64,000 bases of DNA from an uncultured Chitinophagaceae bacterium (GTDB lineage: Bacteria > Bacteroidota > Bacteroidia > Chitinophagales > Chitinophagaceae): the NCBI GenBank assembly GCA_937862815.1, contig CALMED010000035.1:1-64000 (forward strand). Direction: 5' to 3'. The notes beneath the pieces are model-generated. The model was not told where the DNA came from. It did no database searches and worked only from the letters and a program-made list of their open reading frames with translations. The translations under genes were made by a program, and so were the position numbers. This document shows, one piece after another, positions 1 through 10,288 of this stretch. Within the stretch, counting starts at the first letter, position 1. The number at the start of each line of letters is the position of its first letter.

Positions 1-1
1 C

Positions 2-562
2 TTCTTTTGGAGAGCTCATTTACCTAATCCTGCATTACTGCAGTCGGTCGATTCTGAACAATTTACAAAGGCATTTGGCACAGCTGATGGAGGTTTTAGT
101 GCCAGACCGTTTTTTGATATGGCTACTACTCATGAATTATTTCATCTCCGATTGTTTGCAGGTGGTATAGAAACTCAGCGAATTTGGCTGGAAGAAGTCT
201 TTTGTAACCTGGCATCCATAGCATTTGTTACAAAGAATCAACCGGAACTACTTAAAGCAAATGACTTATTAACAAGTTACCATCTCCAAACTAACAAGAC
301 TATGCTAAAATATACCTGCCTGGAAACATTTGAAGAAAACCGGATGAAAATAGTGATGGAAGCCCCTCAAAATTATGGTTGGTATCAATTTCGATTTATA
401 GATGCCGCGAATAAGTTGTTTCATGAAGGTGGCGAAGAAGTTCTCAAGAAACTTTGGAATTTTTTAGGTGAAGAGAAGGAGAAGCTTTCGGATGAGGCTT
501 TGAAAGTAAAACTCTCTACAGAGGTTCATCCTTATTTTAATGAGTTGATTGAGAATTGGTAA
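2..562 (+). CDS. C-terminal part of a putative HExxH zinc-metallopeptidase-like protein (5' end outside window)
   Basis: The frame is open from the second base of the window to the TAA, so the gene starts upstream; the ATG at 119 is internal. The visible 186 residues contain HELFH, which fits the HExxH zinc-binding signature, at about residue 43 of the visible part. The rest is rich in Lys, Glu and aromatic residues, with no membrane segment. The base composition is AT-richer than most of the window. It lies 48 bp upstream of a membrane protein gene on the same strand. I do not recognise the family; the metallopeptidase idea rests only on this short motif, which also occurs by chance. Confidence 0.6.
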   Translation, partial: FFWRAHLPNPALLQSVDSEQFTKAFGTADGGFSARPFFDMATTHELFHLRLFAGGIETQRIWLEEVFCNLASIAFVTKNQPELLKANDLLTSYHLQTNKTMLKYTCLETFEENRMKIVMEAPQNYGWYQFRFIDAANKLFHEGGEEVLKKLWNFLGEEKEKLSDEALKVKLSTEVHPYFNELIENW

Positions 563-610
563 ATGCACCCTGTTCAGCATTTGAAATGGCAATTAATAAA
601 GATAATTTAA

Positions 611-1345
611 ATGAAACCAAAACACGCTCGCTTTTATCTAATCATCACCATTTTATCTTTATTTATGGTACTTTTAGGATTTGGAAAATCCTTTTTTCTC
701 CGGCCATTTTTCGAGCAGCCTTCTTTCCTGAAAGATTTACCCACCTCTGTGTATATCCATGGCACTCTCATGACTATATGGTATATCATGCTTGTGGCGC
801 AATCGGCCCTGGTAAATGTAAAAAAGGTAAAGTTGCATATGACCCTTGGGTGGGGTTTAGTAGCCGTTGCCTGTCTGTTAATCATTTCAGGACTCATTGT
901 AAATGCAGGTGCTTTTCCCAGATTTATTGCCGTTGGATTTTTGGATGTGGCCAGTGAGGGCATGATGCTGATGGCTGCCAGCTTTTGGACCTATGATCAG
1001 ACTGTTTTTGTACCATTTGGACTGATGATAGCCACAGCAATATTTAAAAGAAAAAATATTATCATACACAGAAGTATGATGCTAGGTGCATCCATGTTGA
1101 TGTTGAACCCTGCGATTATCCGGATGGCAGGCTGGATGTTCCCGGGTTTTGTATTGCCGGCCGGAACCCTGATTTACCTGCTATTTCCAATATCCCTGAT
1201 AGTACACGATTGGGTCAGGTATAAAAAGTTTCCGCTTTACCCATTCATTGCCTTCGTGGCGATTATCGTCATTACCTTTTTGATGATTTGGTTGCCCTCT
1301 ACAGATTATGGAATGGATTTATTCAAACGAACAATCAATGTTTGA
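611..1345 (+). CDS. Multi-pass membrane protein of unknown function
   Basis: 244 residues with about six to seven hydrophobic segments (roughly 8-28, 48-66, 78-98, 108-125, 133-147, 160-200, 212-232). Histidines sit at the ends of several helices, in the contexts HGTLMTIW, LHMTLGW, IHRSMM and VHDW. Histidines placed like this occur in small b-type cytochrome-like membrane families such as the DUF2306/DUF420 type, so haem or metal binding is possible but unproven. The ATG follows an A/T-rich stretch without a Shine-Dalgarno sequence, as is usual in Bacteroidota. It probably belongs with the upstream gene in a short AT-rich unit. Confidence 0.7.
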   Translation: MKPKHARFYLIITILSLFMVLLGFGKSFFLRPFFEQPSFLKDLPTSVYIHGTLMTIWYIMLVAQSALVNVKKVKLHMTLGWGLVAVACLLIISGLIVNAGAFPRFIAVGFLDVASEGMMLMAASFWTYDQTVFVPFGLMIATAIFKRKNIIIHRSMMLGASMLMLNPAIIRMAGWMFPGFVLPAGTLIYLLFPISLIVHDWVRYKKFPLYPFIAFVAIIVITFLMIWLPSTDYGMDLFKRTINV

Positions 1346-1673
1346 ATTTATGTATTGTGTTATTGATACTATTTTACAACGCTATGTTTTACATAGAAAA
1401 ACAGTATGACTGCAGTGATTAATAATCGAAAATACAGTGTATGCCGGGTTAAGCGTTTGGTAGCACAGTGTTGATTAATGAAAGTTAACTTAGTTCAATA
1501 GTACAAAACGTTTTTCTAATAGGTTGGGTGCTCTAAGTTATTGGCTTATTTGGGTGTGTATTCATGTAAAATGTGGCCATTGCAGGCAATGGGCTTACCG
1601 CTATTGTTAATTGTTGACTTTTCTGTAAAATACTTCTGTATATGAAGGCTTCTATTGATTCGGTGTGGTGTGC
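1346..1673. other. Intergenic region between converging genes, two short inverted repeats
   Basis: AT-rich, with no plausible reading frame. Two small dyads are visible: CTATG-TTTTA-CATAG at 1382-1396, and CCATTGC-AG-GCAATGG at 1577-1592. The second is 80 bp past the stop of the rhomboid gene and may act as its terminator hairpin, but no T-run follows it on the minus strand. Confidence 0.4.
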
Positions 1674-3083
1674 TCAGTTTGCAAGTAATTGTTCAATGAG
1701 TCGTACCCGCTCCGCTTCATAATGTATCCGGTAAGTTGCAATGGTTACCGAATCAGTCACCAGCAGCTGCTGTTGCAGGACATGGTCTGCTGTAGCAATG
1801 CGCAACAGCAGTGCCGCTTTTCTATGGCGCAAGGTATCTACCTCTATTCGGGTGAGGCGCTCTAATTGCGGCAGCAATTGTGTATAGGCTGCCTGCTGCT
1901 GTGCAGCTATTGTTTGCTGGTATAAAAAACTGCTGTCGGCTGAGGCAGTGATTTCATCAAATAACGCGTCTATCTGTTGCGTACTTTGCGCATAGAGGCG
2001 CGAAAAACCTACCGCCGACTGGGTGGAATTCCGCAACACGAAGAACGTCATGGTCAGCAGCAGCATACAAAACCCAACAAAGGCCAGGATGCGCTGCCAG
2101 GCTGTTGAAAATTGCGCATGAATGAACATAAACGCCAATCCGATGATCATTCCACTTATAAATCCTGTCGTATGGCCCAGTATATCGGCATCCTTGCTGC
2201 GGCCGCCCAGCAACAAGGCCACCACCAGTATTAACATCTGAAAACTGAACACATAGCGGCGCAGGGGCGGACTTTTCTTTTTCCAGAACAACACCAGCAT
2301 AAAACCCAATGTTCCCATTACGGCACTCGATGCGCCATACATGAGTATAAATTTATCGTGGTTCCACAGCAGTGAAGCGGCAAAGGCCAGTACGCCCGTA
2401 GTTAAAAAAACCAATATCATACGCCCGGTCCGCAGGTAAGGCTCCACCACCATGCCCCATAAAAAAAACAGGAACATATTTGCGGCAACATGCAGCAAGC
2501 TACCATGTACAAATAAAGCAGTAATAATGCGCCAATATTGCCCCCCGAAATAATACAGGTTGTACAAGGCGCCTGTTTGCACCAACACATCGGTATCGAA
2601 CTGCAGCAGCGAGCCGCTTAATAAGGCGGTGCTGATAAACACCAGCAGGCAAATAGCCATGATGCCGAATGTGGCCCATGGCCAGGCATCGTGCAGAATA
2701 ACCAGGGCGTTGCGGCTCTGCCGGTTGAGTGTGATGGCTGCTTCGGTGCTGTTGATTACAGATTCATCGGCCGCTGCAGTTGTCTGCTTTATTTCGTTCC
2801 ATTCCTCTATGCACTGGTGGAGATGATCCCCCAGCATAGCGGCACATTGGCGGGCATACCGCTGCTCCCGTTTTTGCTGCCGCCTGTTGCTGCACTGAAT
2901 GGTGAAAACGGCTTCTATGGATTCGTTTTCCCAACTTGTTACCAGTTGCAGCTGGTCGTTGGTATACACCAGCTGGTGGGGAGATACTTCTGTACCGGGC
3001 TCCCGTTCCTCTGCACCGTCCTTCTGTTTCAACACATCGGCTCCGGCCAGAAGCGTGCGTTCCAGGGCAGCACGCAGCACCAC
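1674..3083 (-). CDS. Rhomboid family intramembrane serine protease
   Basis: Cleaves peptide bonds within the membrane. A soluble N-terminal part (residues 1-130) precedes six or seven hydrophobic segments. Rhomboid signatures are visible: WR followed by HGSLLHVAAN (the HxxxN motif) near residues 184-202, GASSAVMG near 250-257 with the likely catalytic Ser252 (the usual GASG has become GASS), and the partner His in ILGHTTG near residue 304. The C-terminal 120 residues are a charged Gln/Ala-rich extension. The first usual start is a GTG, but the frame stays open and protein-like for a further 36 codons upstream with no ATG, so the true start may be an unusual codon upstream. It follows the psuK-psuG operon by about 160 bp on the same strand. 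Confidence 0.88.
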   Translation of the reverse strand: MVLRAALERTLLAGADVLKQKDGAEEREPGTEVSPHQLVYTNDQLQLVTSWENESIEAVFTIQCSNRRQQKREQRYARQCAAMLGDHLHQCIEEWNEIKQTTAAADESVINSTEAAITLNRQSRNALVILHDAWPWATFGIMAICLLVFISTALLSGSLLQFDTDVLVQTGALYNLYYFGGQYWRIITALFVHGSLLHVAANMFLFFLWGMVVEPYLRTGRMILVFLTTGVLAFAASLLWNHDKFILMYGASSAVMGTLGFMLVLFWKKKSPPLRRYVFSFQMLILVVALLLGGRSKDADILGHTTGFISGMIIGLAFMFIHAQFSTAWQRILAFVGFCMLLLTMTFFVLRNSTQSAVGFSRLYAQSTQQIDALFDEITASADSSFLYQQTIAAQQQAAYTQLLPQLERLTRIEVDTLRHRKAALLLRIATADHVLQQQLLVTDSVTIATYRIHYEAERVRLIEQLLAN

Positions 3084-3245
3084 CTCCGTTTCGGCAGCGG
3101 GTAACCCGGTTGAATAGGATTGCGTGTATTGTATGTGCAGGGACTTTGCCAGGAAAAGCCGGTATTTGTTGCACCGCTGTACAATGCTACATCATTTCAG
3201 CAGTGCAGGCAATACCCTGAAAGCCTGTTTCCGGCAGAAAGAAGG

Positions 3246-4184
3246 TTATCCGGCAATGCCGGGACGGTTCACGGTGACAGCAGCATACGCCACCGCCAGC
3301 TGCCCCCCCAGGCGGGCATTGTGCCGGATGAGCGCGATGTTGGTTTCCAGACTTTCGCCGCGGGTGTGCTCCGCAATGTGTTGCAGCAGGAAGGGGGTCA
3401 CCGCTTTCCCCGTAACACCCGCCAGGTCGGCGGCCTCCAGGGCGATCAGGATTTCCGCTTCCATGGCAGCGGCCGGCAGGGCCTGTTCTTCCGGCACGGG
3501 GTTGGCGATGAGGACTGAGCCGTTGAGCCCCAGCTGCCATTTGGCCTGCAGCAGGCGGGCCAGCTCTTCCACCCCATCCAGCCGTAGCGGCGAGGTATAA
3601 CCGCTGTTCTGCGAATAAAAGCTCGGAAACGCGTCCTGTCCCACTGTTACCACCGGTACCCCCAGGGTCTCCAGGTATTCCAGCGTGCGGCCGATGTCGA
3701 GTATCGATTTCACCCCAGCCGACACCACAGCTACGGAGGTCTGCGCCATTTCTGTGAGGTCGGCCGACACATCCATGCTCCGTTCTCCTCCGCGGTGAAC
3801 GCCGCCAATACCCCCCGTTACAAACACACGGATGCCGGCCAGGGAAGCGATACGCATGGTGGCCGCCACGGTGGTGGCGCCATTCAGCCCGCGGCTCACC
3901 ACGTAGGGAAGGTCCCGCAGGCTCACTTTCCATACGTCGCGGGCCTGCCCGAAATAAGCCAGCTCTCCGGCGCTGAGGCCCACGCGGCAGGCACCGTTCA
4001 TCACCGCGATGGTGGCTGGCACTGCGCCCTGCGCCCGTACCTCGGCCTCCACAGCCAGGGCTGTTTCCACGTTCTGCGGCCAGGGCATACCGTGAGAGAT
4101 GATGGTGGATTCAAGCGCCACAACGGGTTGGCCTTGCTGCAAGGCCTGCTGCACGTCGGGGGCTATCTGAAGGAGAGGATTCAT
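3246..4184 (-). CDS. psuG: Pseudouridine-5'-phosphate glycosidase
   Basis: Splits pseudouridine 5'-phosphate into uracil and ribose 5-phosphate by breaking the C-C glycosidic bond. The 312 residues match the family length. Visible hallmarks are VALESTIISHGMPWPQN near residues 22-38 with the active-site Glu25, the Gly-rich FVTGGIGGVHRGGE segment, and SAGVKSILDIG with Lys159, the residue that forms the ring-opened ribose adduct in the family. The start ATG overlaps the psuK stop as ATGA, so the two are translationally coupled. In other bacteria the same two-gene module recycles pseudouridine released from RNA. The identification is firm. Confidence 0.96.
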   Translation of the reverse strand: MNPLLQIAPDVQQALQQGQPVVALESTIISHGMPWPQNVETALAVEAEVRAQGAVPATIAVMNGACRVGLSAGELAYFGQARDVWKVSLRDLPYVVSRGLNGATTVAATMRIASLAGIRVFVTGGIGGVHRGGERSMDVSADLTEMAQTSVAVVSAGVKSILDIGRTLEYLETLGVPVVTVGQDAFPSFYSQNSGYTSPLRLDGVEELARLLQAKWQLGLNGSVLIANPVPEEQALPAAAMEAEILIALEAADLAGVTGKAVTPFLLQHIAEHTRGESLETNIALIRHNARLGGQLAVAYAAVTVNRPGIAG

Positions 4185-5110
4185 GCTTCGGGATAATAGG
4201 TGGGTACAAGTGCCAGGAGTTGCTCCTGGTTGAGGTGGCGGGCAATGGCACCGTTTACCTGCAGGATTTCGGCCGAAAGGGTGTGGGCCAGCTTCAGACA
4301 GGCCGCATCGTCCAGCCCCAGGTGTTTGCCCAGCAGGAAGCCGGTAAGCGATCCGTCGCCGGCACCGGTACAGTCCACCACGTCAATCGTGGGTGCATGG
4401 AGGGTAACAGAACTCTCCTTGCTGTACAGGGCCGAGCCGTGCTTGCCGTTGTGCAGCCATACCTGCTGCACCCCCCTGCTGAGCAGCTCTTCCACCTGCA
4501 TCTGCGTGAGGAAGGCTTTTTCGCTGCACATCACGGGCAGCTCGTCTTCGTTCGGTGTTACCAGATAAAGGCCCCGCAGGTCGAGGCCCTTCAACTTGCG
4601 GGCCGGGGGCACCGATACCGGTTCAATGATGAACGGAATACCGGTCTCCCGGCTGAACTGCAGCAGCCAGGCCAGGCTTTCGCTGTTGACGTTGGCATCG
4701 GCCAGCAGGCAGGAGGCGCTCTGCAGCAGGTCGCGCCGCGCTTCCAGGTGCTGGGGCTGGATGAGGTGGGTGGCCGCGTTGGTGAGAAAAGCGGTGTGGA
4801 GGGAGCCGTCGGGCGCCAGGATGCCGGTGTACTTGCCGGTAAGCCCCTCGCGGATGATGGAGCCGTCCACTTCCACCCCGGCGGCCGTGCAGATCTGGCG
4901 CAGCCAGTCGCCTTCACTGTCGTTGCCAAACACACTGATCAGCTGCACCGGCACCCCCAACAGGGCCAGGTGGTGGGCGATGTTGCGGCTTACGCCGCCG
5001 GCCGTCTTGGTGACGGAAGCGGGGTTGGTGGTGGCAGGCAGCACGCCTTCGGTGGCATGAAACAATTCGTCCACAAACGCGGCGCCAATGCAAATGACGG
5101 GCTTCGACAT
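4181..5110 (-). CDS. psuK: Pseudouridine kinase, PfkB family
   Basis: Phosphorylates pseudouridine to pseudouridine 5'-phosphate, the substrate of the downstream psuG. 309 residues with the PfkB/ribokinase plan: an N-terminal Gly-rich KTAGGVSRNIAHHLALLG region near residues 35-53 and the C-terminal signature DVVDCTGAGDGSLTGFLLG, which carries the catalytic Asp of the GAGD motif. Location beside psuG separates it from other sugar and nucleoside kinases of the family. It is first in the operon, with a TACTTTTG promoter element only four bases before the ATG, so the mRNA may be leaderless. Confidence 0.94.
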   Translation of the reverse strand: MSKPVICIGAAFVDELFHATEGVLPATTNPASVTKTAGGVSRNIAHHLALLGVPVQLISVFGNDSEGDWLRQICTAAGVEVDGSIIREGLTGKYTGILAPDGSLHTAFLTNAATHLIQPQHLEARRDLLQSASCLLADANVNSESLAWLLQFSRETGIPFIIEPVSVPPARKLKGLDLRGLYLVTPNEDELPVMCSEKAFLTQMQVEELLSRGVQQVWLHNGKHGSALYSKESSVTLHAPTIDVVDCTGAGDGSLTGFLLGKHLGLDDAACLKLAHTLSAEILQVNGAIARHLNQEQLLALVPTYYPEA

Positions 5111-5114
5111 GCCG

Positions 5115-5122
5115 CAAAAGTA
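5115..5122 (-). promoter_or_regulatory. Bacteroidota -7 promoter element of psuK-psuG
   Basis: Minus-strand TACTTTTG matches TAnnTTTG. Only four bases separate it from the psuK ATG, so transcription would begin at or next to the start codon. No convincing -33 TTTG lies at 19-21 bases. Confidence 0.55.
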
Positions 5123-5238
5123 GGATCAAAGCGTCAAACCTTTTTCCTATACGGCTGACAGGCATCAGCCTTGCGTCTATCTCCCCTCATTTGCCGGGCG
5201 CACCATTGCAGCGACCTTGCAGCAAACAAGGATTTTCC

Positions 5239-6279
5239 ATGCTGACACGCAGCGGTACCATATGGCCCTCCCTGCTTACGGCATCCCTGGTGCTCCTGCT
5301 GCTGTATGCGGGTGAGTTACTGTTTGTGCCCCTGTTTTACGGACTCTTCATCGCCATTGTGCTCTACCCCGTCACCCGCTGGCTGGAACACCACCGCGTA
5401 CCACGGCCCCTCGCCATCGCGTTGGGCTTAACCCTTGTTCTGCTGCTCTTCCTCCTGCTGCTGTGGCTCTTTGTGCTGCAATTGCAGGCGCTCTGGAAAG
5501 ACCTGCCCCTCCTGCAACAGAAACTGCTGCCGGCGCTGGCTGCACTGCAGGAATGGCTGCGCACCCACTGGGGCATCACCCTCAGCGAACAGCACAACTG
5601 GCTGCTGCAACTGGGCGAAAAAGCCCCGGGTATCGCCGGCAACCTGGTGGCCGGCACCCTGCACACCACGGCCACGGTCCTGTTCATGGTCTTCATCATC
5701 CCGGTGTTTGCGGCCCTGTTCCTGTACAACCGGGGCGACTTTGTACTGTTTCTTGAAAAACTGGCCGGGCGGGCCTACGCCGACCGCCTGCATCACCTGC
5801 TCCGCAACATCATTCACACCTATTTTCATTTTATCCGCGGCATGCTGCTGGTGTACCTCATCGTGGGCATCCTCAACAGCATCGGGTTGCTGGCGCTGGG
5901 CATTGAACATGCCATACTCTTTGGTTTTCTTACGGCCATCATGACCATCATCCCCTATGTGGGGATCTTTGTGAGCGCCCTGCTGCCCATCACCCTGGCC
6001 TGGGTTACGAAAGACAGCATCTGGTATCCGCTGGGCGTAGTGGGGGTGTTTGGATTTGTTCAGTACCTCGAAGCGAATGTCATTTTCCCGAAGGTGGTGG
6101 CGGCCCAGCTGAACGTGAGCACCTGGGCCACGCTGGTGGCCTTCATCGCCGGTGGTATTGTGTGGGGCGTAAACGGCATGATCCTCTTCATCCCGTTTGT
6201 GGCCATCCTCAAAATGGTGAGCGACGTGGTCCCCGAATGGGCAGCCCTCAACGTTCTCTTACGGCGAACCGGAAAATAA
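5239..6279 (+). CDS. AI-2E family transporter (PerM/UPF0118 type permease)
   Basis: 346 residues with the family's hydrophobic layout: a paired N-terminal segment, a soluble-leaning region near residues 80-150, then five or more C-terminal transmembrane helices. Typical stretches are LYAGELLFVPLFYGLFIAIV near the start and ITLAWVTKDSIWYPLGVVGV near the end. The family includes TqsA (autoinducer-2 export) and Na+/H+ antiporter-like members, so the substrate cannot be told from sequence. I chose the ATG at 5239 because an AAGGA lies nine bases before it and a long hydrophobic helix begins soon after; a TTG 48 bases upstream is less likely. It is transcribed toward the BNR gene. Confidence 0.88.
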   Translation: MLTRSGTIWPSLLTASLVLLLLYAGELLFVPLFYGLFIAIVLYPVTRWLEHHRVPRPLAIALGLTLVLLLFLLLLWLFVLQLQALWKDLPLLQQKLLPALAALQEWLRTHWGITLSEQHNWLLQLGEKAPGIAGNLVAGTLHTTATVLFMVFIIPVFAALFLYNRGDFVLFLEKLAGRAYADRLHHLLRNIIHTYFHFIRGMLLVYLIVGILNSIGLLALGIEHAILFGFLTAIMTIIPYVGIFVSALLPITLAWVTKDSIWYPLGVVGVFGFVQYLEANVIFPKVVAAQLNVSTWATLVAFIAGGIVWGVNGMILFIPFVAILKMVSDVVPEWAALNVLLRRTGK

Positions 6280-6289
6280 ACGGACCCGC

Positions 6290-6304
6290 CGGGCAAGCTG
6301 CCCG
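6290..6304. terminator. Hairpin between convergent genes
   Basis: CGGGCA-AGC-TGCCCG forms a perfect 6-bp GC-rich stem in the 34-bp gap between the permease and the BNR gene. There is no T-run, so it is a weak candidate for a two-way terminator. Confidence 0.4.
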
Positions 6305-6313
6305 CACTGCTGC

Positions 6314-9300
6314 TCACTCCTTCCACACGGGCCCGATACCGGCTTCACCCAACTGCTTGTTATAGGCAGCCAGTTGCTGTTCCAGTTCAGCAGCCTGCTG
6401 CTGTAACCCGGTCCACACCTTGTCCAGTTCCTGCTTGCGTTGCAGGCTGCCCTGGTTCACGCAGGGGATGTCGCTTTCGGTCTGGTTGATGAGAAAGAGG
6501 TAGTTGGCCGTGAATTTATTGGGGAAATTCTCCACGTCATCGTAGGCTTTTGATTTGCGCTGCACCATTTCTGTATCCCAGGCACGCAGCCGCTGCAGCA
6601 GCTCACGTCCCTGCTGCTGCAATTCCGGCCGGTTACCAAGAAGAGCCAGCAGCTCTTCCAACTGGTTTGCCTTGGCGAAGAGTTTGTTTACCAGGCCGTG
6701 CATATTCGTCACCTGCTGTTCCATCTCCGTCATCAGGCGGTGGTATGCCGCGTAGGTTTCGGGCGTGGTGGGATAGAGCGGGTTGGGCAACAGTACCGCC
6801 TTTGTCGTGCGCACCAGGCTGCCGGCACGCAGGGTTATGTCGTAAACACCCGGCGGCACTTTGTGGCCGGCATAACTGCTTTCAATGAACACATCGGGCA
6901 CGCCCGGCAGGGTGGGCATGCGCATGTTCCACAAAAAGCGGTTGAGGCCCTTGTTGCGGGGGAGCACCGGATCGGGGGCAGGTGCGCCGTCGTAACGCCG
7001 GTAATTCGTTCGCTGAGAGCTGAAGCTGCGCAGGAGGGTGCCGGCAGCATCACGTATCTCCAGGCTAAGGGTATCGTTGGTGTTGCCGGTGGGCAGGTTG
7101 TAGTACAGCACCACCCCGTTTGCCGGGTTCACGCCCCGGAAGGGATGGGTGCCGTCGAAATCGGGGTTGCTACGGTCCAGCTCGCTGCCACCGTGCATCA
7201 GATACGCTTCTTCGGGCTGGTAGAGCGTCAATTCGGTGGGGTTGGCTTTGTACTGGCGCAGCAGGCCCAGGTCGTCGAGGATCCAGCAACTGCGCCCGCT
7301 GGTACCAGCAATCAGGTCGCCCTGGTGCACCCGCAGGTCGGTGATGGGCGTTACCGGCAGGTTCAGCTGCAACGAACTCCAGCTCTTTCCGCCATCCCAG
7401 CTTACAAACACACCCAGCTCGGTGCCGGCAAACAGCAGGTCTTTCCGCACTTCATCTTCCCGTACCACGCGGGTGAAGGCGTTGCGGGGAATGCCGTTGT
7501 CGATGCGGCTCCAGGTTTTGCCGTAATCGGTGGTCTTGTACAGGCCGGGGGTATGATCGTTGAACTTGTAGCGGGTGGTGGCAATGTACGCGGTGGCTTT
7601 GTCGTGCGGCGACACTTCAATGGCGTTGATGAGGCATTCGGCCAATCCGGCCGGCGTTACGTTATTCCATGTTTTTCCGCCGTCGCGGGTAAGGTGCACC
7701 AGCCCATCATCGCTGCCCGTCCAGAGTACTCCTTTTTCATGCGGCGATTCCACCACGTAAGCGATGGTGCCGTAGTTTTCGGCACCCACGGCTTCGTTGG
7801 TGTAGGGCACACCTGCCCTGCCTTGTTTTTCTTTTTCGTTGCGGGTGAGGTCGGGTGATACTTCCGTCCAGCTTTGTCCCCGGTCGTTGCTCTTCAGCAA
7901 CACCTGGGCGGCATGGTAAAAGGTGTTGGGCTCGTGCCTGCTCCAGATGATGGGGGCGTTCCAGTTGTAGCGGTACTTCATGTCTTTGGCATCCATCCCC
8001 AGGTACTGGATGGGGGCGACCATGACGTTGGTGCCGGCCCTGGCTTTTGTATCGAGCACTTCGATGGTTCCCTGGTAGCTGCCCCCCAGCACAAAGCGGG
8101 GGTCGTTGGGATCGAAAGCGAGGAAGGCGCTTTCGCCACCGGCGGAGGCGGTCCAGTCGCTGGCGGTGATGCCGTAGCCGCCCAACGAGCGGTGGGGAAT
8201 GGACAGGGAGGTGTTGTCCTGCTGACCGGCGTAGATGTGGTAGGGAAAGCGATTGTCTGCATTGATGCGGTAGAGCTGGGCCGTGGGCATATTGCTCTGC
8301 GTACTCCAGCTGCGGCCTTTGTTGAAACTGATGGCGGCGCCGCCGTCGTTGGCAATGATGAGGTTATCGGGATTGCGGGGGTTGATCCACAGGTCGTGGT
8401 AATCGCCGTGGGTGCCGCCCAGCTGCTCCCAGGTACGCCCACCGTCGTTGCTGCGCAGGGCGGGGGCGCTGAGGACATAGATGATTTGGTCGTTCTCCGG
8501 ATCAATGAACAACTCGGTGTAATACCAGGCCCGCTGGATGAGCCGGTGATCGTTGGTGATGCGGCTCCAGCTGGTGCCGGCATCGTTGGATACAAAGAGT
8601 CCGCCCGCTTCTTTTTCCGAGTCGCTTTCAATCAGGGCATACACTTTCTCGGGGTTGGAGCGGCACACCGCAATGGCCATCTTGCCCATTTCTTTGGGCA
8701 GCCCTTTTTCCAGGCGGGTCCAGGTTTCGCCGCCGTCCACGCTCTTGTACAAGCCGCTGCCGGCTCCGCCGCTGATCACCTGCCAGGGTCGGCGGCCGTG
8801 CTCCCACAGGGCAGCATAGAGAATACGGGGATTGGTGGCATCCATGCTCAGCTCCGCACAGCCGGTCATCTCATTCACATACAGCACCTGCTTCCAGGTG
8901 GCGCCGCCGTTGGTACTCTTATAAATACCGCGTTCTTTGGATGGACTGTACAGCGCACCCTGCGCCGCTACCAGCAATACATCGGGGTTGCGGGGATCTA
9001 CCACAATACGGGCAATGTGCTGGGTGGGAGCCAGCCCCATGTGTTTCCAGGTTTTACCGGCATCGGTGCTTTTATACACACCGTCGCCGTGGTGGGTCAT
9101 CACCCCGCGGGGGGCGTGTTCGCCCATACCCACGTACACCACGTTGGGGTCGCTTTCGGCCACGGCCACCGCACCTACGGAACCGGTTTTGAAATAGCCG
9201 TCGGATACATTGAACCACGAAAGACCCATGTCAACGGTTTTCCACAAGCCTCCGCCCGTTGTGCCCATGTAGTAGGTAGTGATGTCGCCGGGTACACCGG

Positions 9301-9472
9301 TGGCACAGACCGAACGTCCGCCGCGGAAGGGACCTATGTTGCGCCATTTGAGCGGCTGAAACACGGCATTCCAGTCGGAAGCGGGTGCCGCCGCCGGTGC
9401 ATTTTTGGATTGGGAAAATGCAGGAGCAACATACACGAATAAGAGCAGCAGCGAAAATAAGCGCGGAGACAT
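6314..9472 (-). CDS. Large secreted BNR/sortilin-type beta-propeller protein
   Basis: 1052 residues with a signal peptide ([20 protein letters not shown]). It then has many repeats of the form [28 protein letters not shown] and [12 protein letters not shown], the Asp-box/BNR loops of sortilin-type ten-bladed propellers. The last 200 residues are an Ig-like segment followed by a Glu/Gln-rich coiled coil. Proteins of this build are usually annotated glycosyl hydrolase (xyloglucanase or sialidase fold), but the fold alone does not prove hydrolase activity and I see no catalytic signature I trust. The ATG at 9472 was chosen over a longer in-frame start because the signal peptide begins there. No lipobox and no clear T9SS tail. 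It is probably exported to the periplasm or surface. Confidence 0.88.
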   Translation of the reverse strand: MSPRLFSLLLLFVYVAPAFSQSKNAPAAAPASDWNAVFQPLKWRNIGPFRGGRSVCATGVPGDITTYYMGTTGGGLWKTVDMGLSWFNVSDGYFKTGSVGAVAVAESDPNVVYVGMGEHAPRGVMTHHGDGVYKSTDAGKTWKHMGLAPTQHIARIVVDPRNPDVLLVAAQGALYSPSKERGIYKSTNGGATWKQVLYVNEMTGCAELSMDATNPRILYAALWEHGRRPWQVISGGAGSGLYKSVDGGETWTRLEKGLPKEMGKMAIAVCRSNPEKVYALIESDSEKEAGGLFVSNDAGTSWSRITNDHRLIQRAWYYTELFIDPENDQIIYVLSAPALRSNDGGRTWEQLGGTHGDYHDLWINPRNPDNLIIANDGGAAISFNKGRSWSTQSNMPTAQLYRINADNRFPYHIYAGQQDNTSLSIPHRSLGGYGITASDWTASAGGESAFLAFDPNDPRFVLGGSYQGTIEVLDTKARAGTNVMVAPIQYLGMDAKDMKYRYNWNAPIIWSRHEPNTFYHAAQVLLKSNDRGQSWTEVSPDLTRNEKEKQGRAGVPYTNEAVGAENYGTIAYVVESPHEKGVLWTGSDDGLVHLTRDGGKTWNNVTPAGLAECLINAIEVSPHDKATAYIATTRYKFNDHTPGLYKTTDYGKTWSRIDNGIPRNAFTRVVREDEVRKDLLFAGTELGVFVSWDGGKSWSSLQLNLPVTPITDLRVHQGDLIAGTSGRSCWILDDLGLLRQYKANPTELTLYQPEEAYLMHGGSELDRSNPDFDGTHPFRGVNPANGVVLYYNLPTGNTNDTLSLEIRDAAGTLLRSFSSQRTNYRRYDGAPAPDPVLPRNKGLNRFLWNMRMPTLPGVPDVFIESSYAGHKVPPGVYDITLRAGSLVRTTKAVLLPNPLYPTTPETYAAYHRLMTEMEQQVTNMHGLVNKLFAKANQLEELLALLGNRPELQQQGRELLQRLRAWDTEMVQRKSKAYDDVENFPNKFTANYLFLINQTESDIPCVNQGSLQRKQELDKVWTGLQQQAAELEQQLAAYNKQLGEAGIGPVWKE

Positions 9473-9640
9473 GACAGTTGATTTAAGTGCATGAATGTAC
9501 ACAATACTGCACACAGACAACCCGGCGGAAAAGAAAACCATCCCTTCGCCTGCGTTGCGTGTTTCATCCGCTATGTTGAACCGGGTGATTGAACTTAGGC
9601 AGTTGATCCGGTCCCGGCCGGGATGCAATATCTTTACCGC

Positions 9641-10288
9641 ATGGATTCACAAGCCTTAGCCCAGCTCCGCAAAGATTATACGCTCAATGCGCTCAACGAA
9701 GACGAGGTGGCCCTGTCGCCCTTCGACCAGTTTGAACACTGGTGGAAAGACGCCAGCGCTTCCGAAATTGAAGAGCTCAATGCCATGACGCTTGCCACCG
9801 CCGCTGCCGATGGCAGCGTAGACGCCCGCACGGTATTGCTGAAGGGCTTTGATGCGGAAGGGTTTGTGTTCTTTACCAATTACAACAGCGCCAAGAGCGC
9901 CCAGCTGAGCGGGAATGGAAAGTGTTGTCTCCTGTTTTTCTGGAAAGAACTGGAACGGCAGGTACGCATTAACGGGGTGGCCGAAAAAATTTCCGCCGAA
10001 GAAAGCATCGCCTATTTCAACAGCCGCCCCGACGGCAGCAAGATCGGCGCCTGGGCTTCTCCGCAAAGCATGGTGGTGGCGGGCAAGGCCTGGCTTACTG
10101 AGACCTTTCACTATTACGCCGAGCGGTTCAAACATGGAGAAATTCCCAAGCCCCCGCACTGGGGCGGATACCGCGTAAAGCCCTACCGGATCGAGTTCTG
10201 GCAGGGACGTCCCAACCGCATGCACGACCGCATCCTCTACACGCAGGATGACCAGGGCGGGTGGGCACGTGAACGGCTGGCTCCCTGA
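9641..10288 (+). CDS. pdxH: Pyridoxamine/pyridoxine 5'-phosphate oxidase
   Basis: FMN enzyme that oxidises PNP and PMP to pyridoxal 5'-phosphate, the last step of vitamin B6 synthesis and salvage. 215 residues, as expected. Visible family blocks: [13 protein letters not shown] at the N-terminus, [11 protein letters not shown] (FMN contact), [33 protein letters not shown], and the C-terminal signature [15 protein letters not shown] chose the ATG at 9641 because its [15 protein letters not shown] start matches the family; an in-frame ATG 18 bases upstream is less likely. It runs divergently from the BNR gene and ends inside a strong terminator hairpin. Confidence 0.96.
   Translation: MDSQALAQLRKDYTLNALNEDEVALSPFDQFEHWWKDASASEIEELNAMTLATAAADGSVDARTVLLKGFDAEGFVFFTNYNSAKSAQLSGNGKCCLLFFWKELERQVRINGVAEKISAEESIAYFNSRPDGSKIGAWASPQSMVVAGKAWLTETFHYYAERFKHGEIPKPPHWGGYRVKPYRIEFWQGRPNRMHDRILYTQDDQGGWARERLAP

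Noticed and set aside
7874..9442. Long plus-strand open frame of over 500 codons opposite the BNR gene
   Set aside because: Its sequence is Gly/Val/His-rich with no family features and mirrors the minus-strand gene's GC-biased codons, which has a signal peptide and clear Asp-box repeats.
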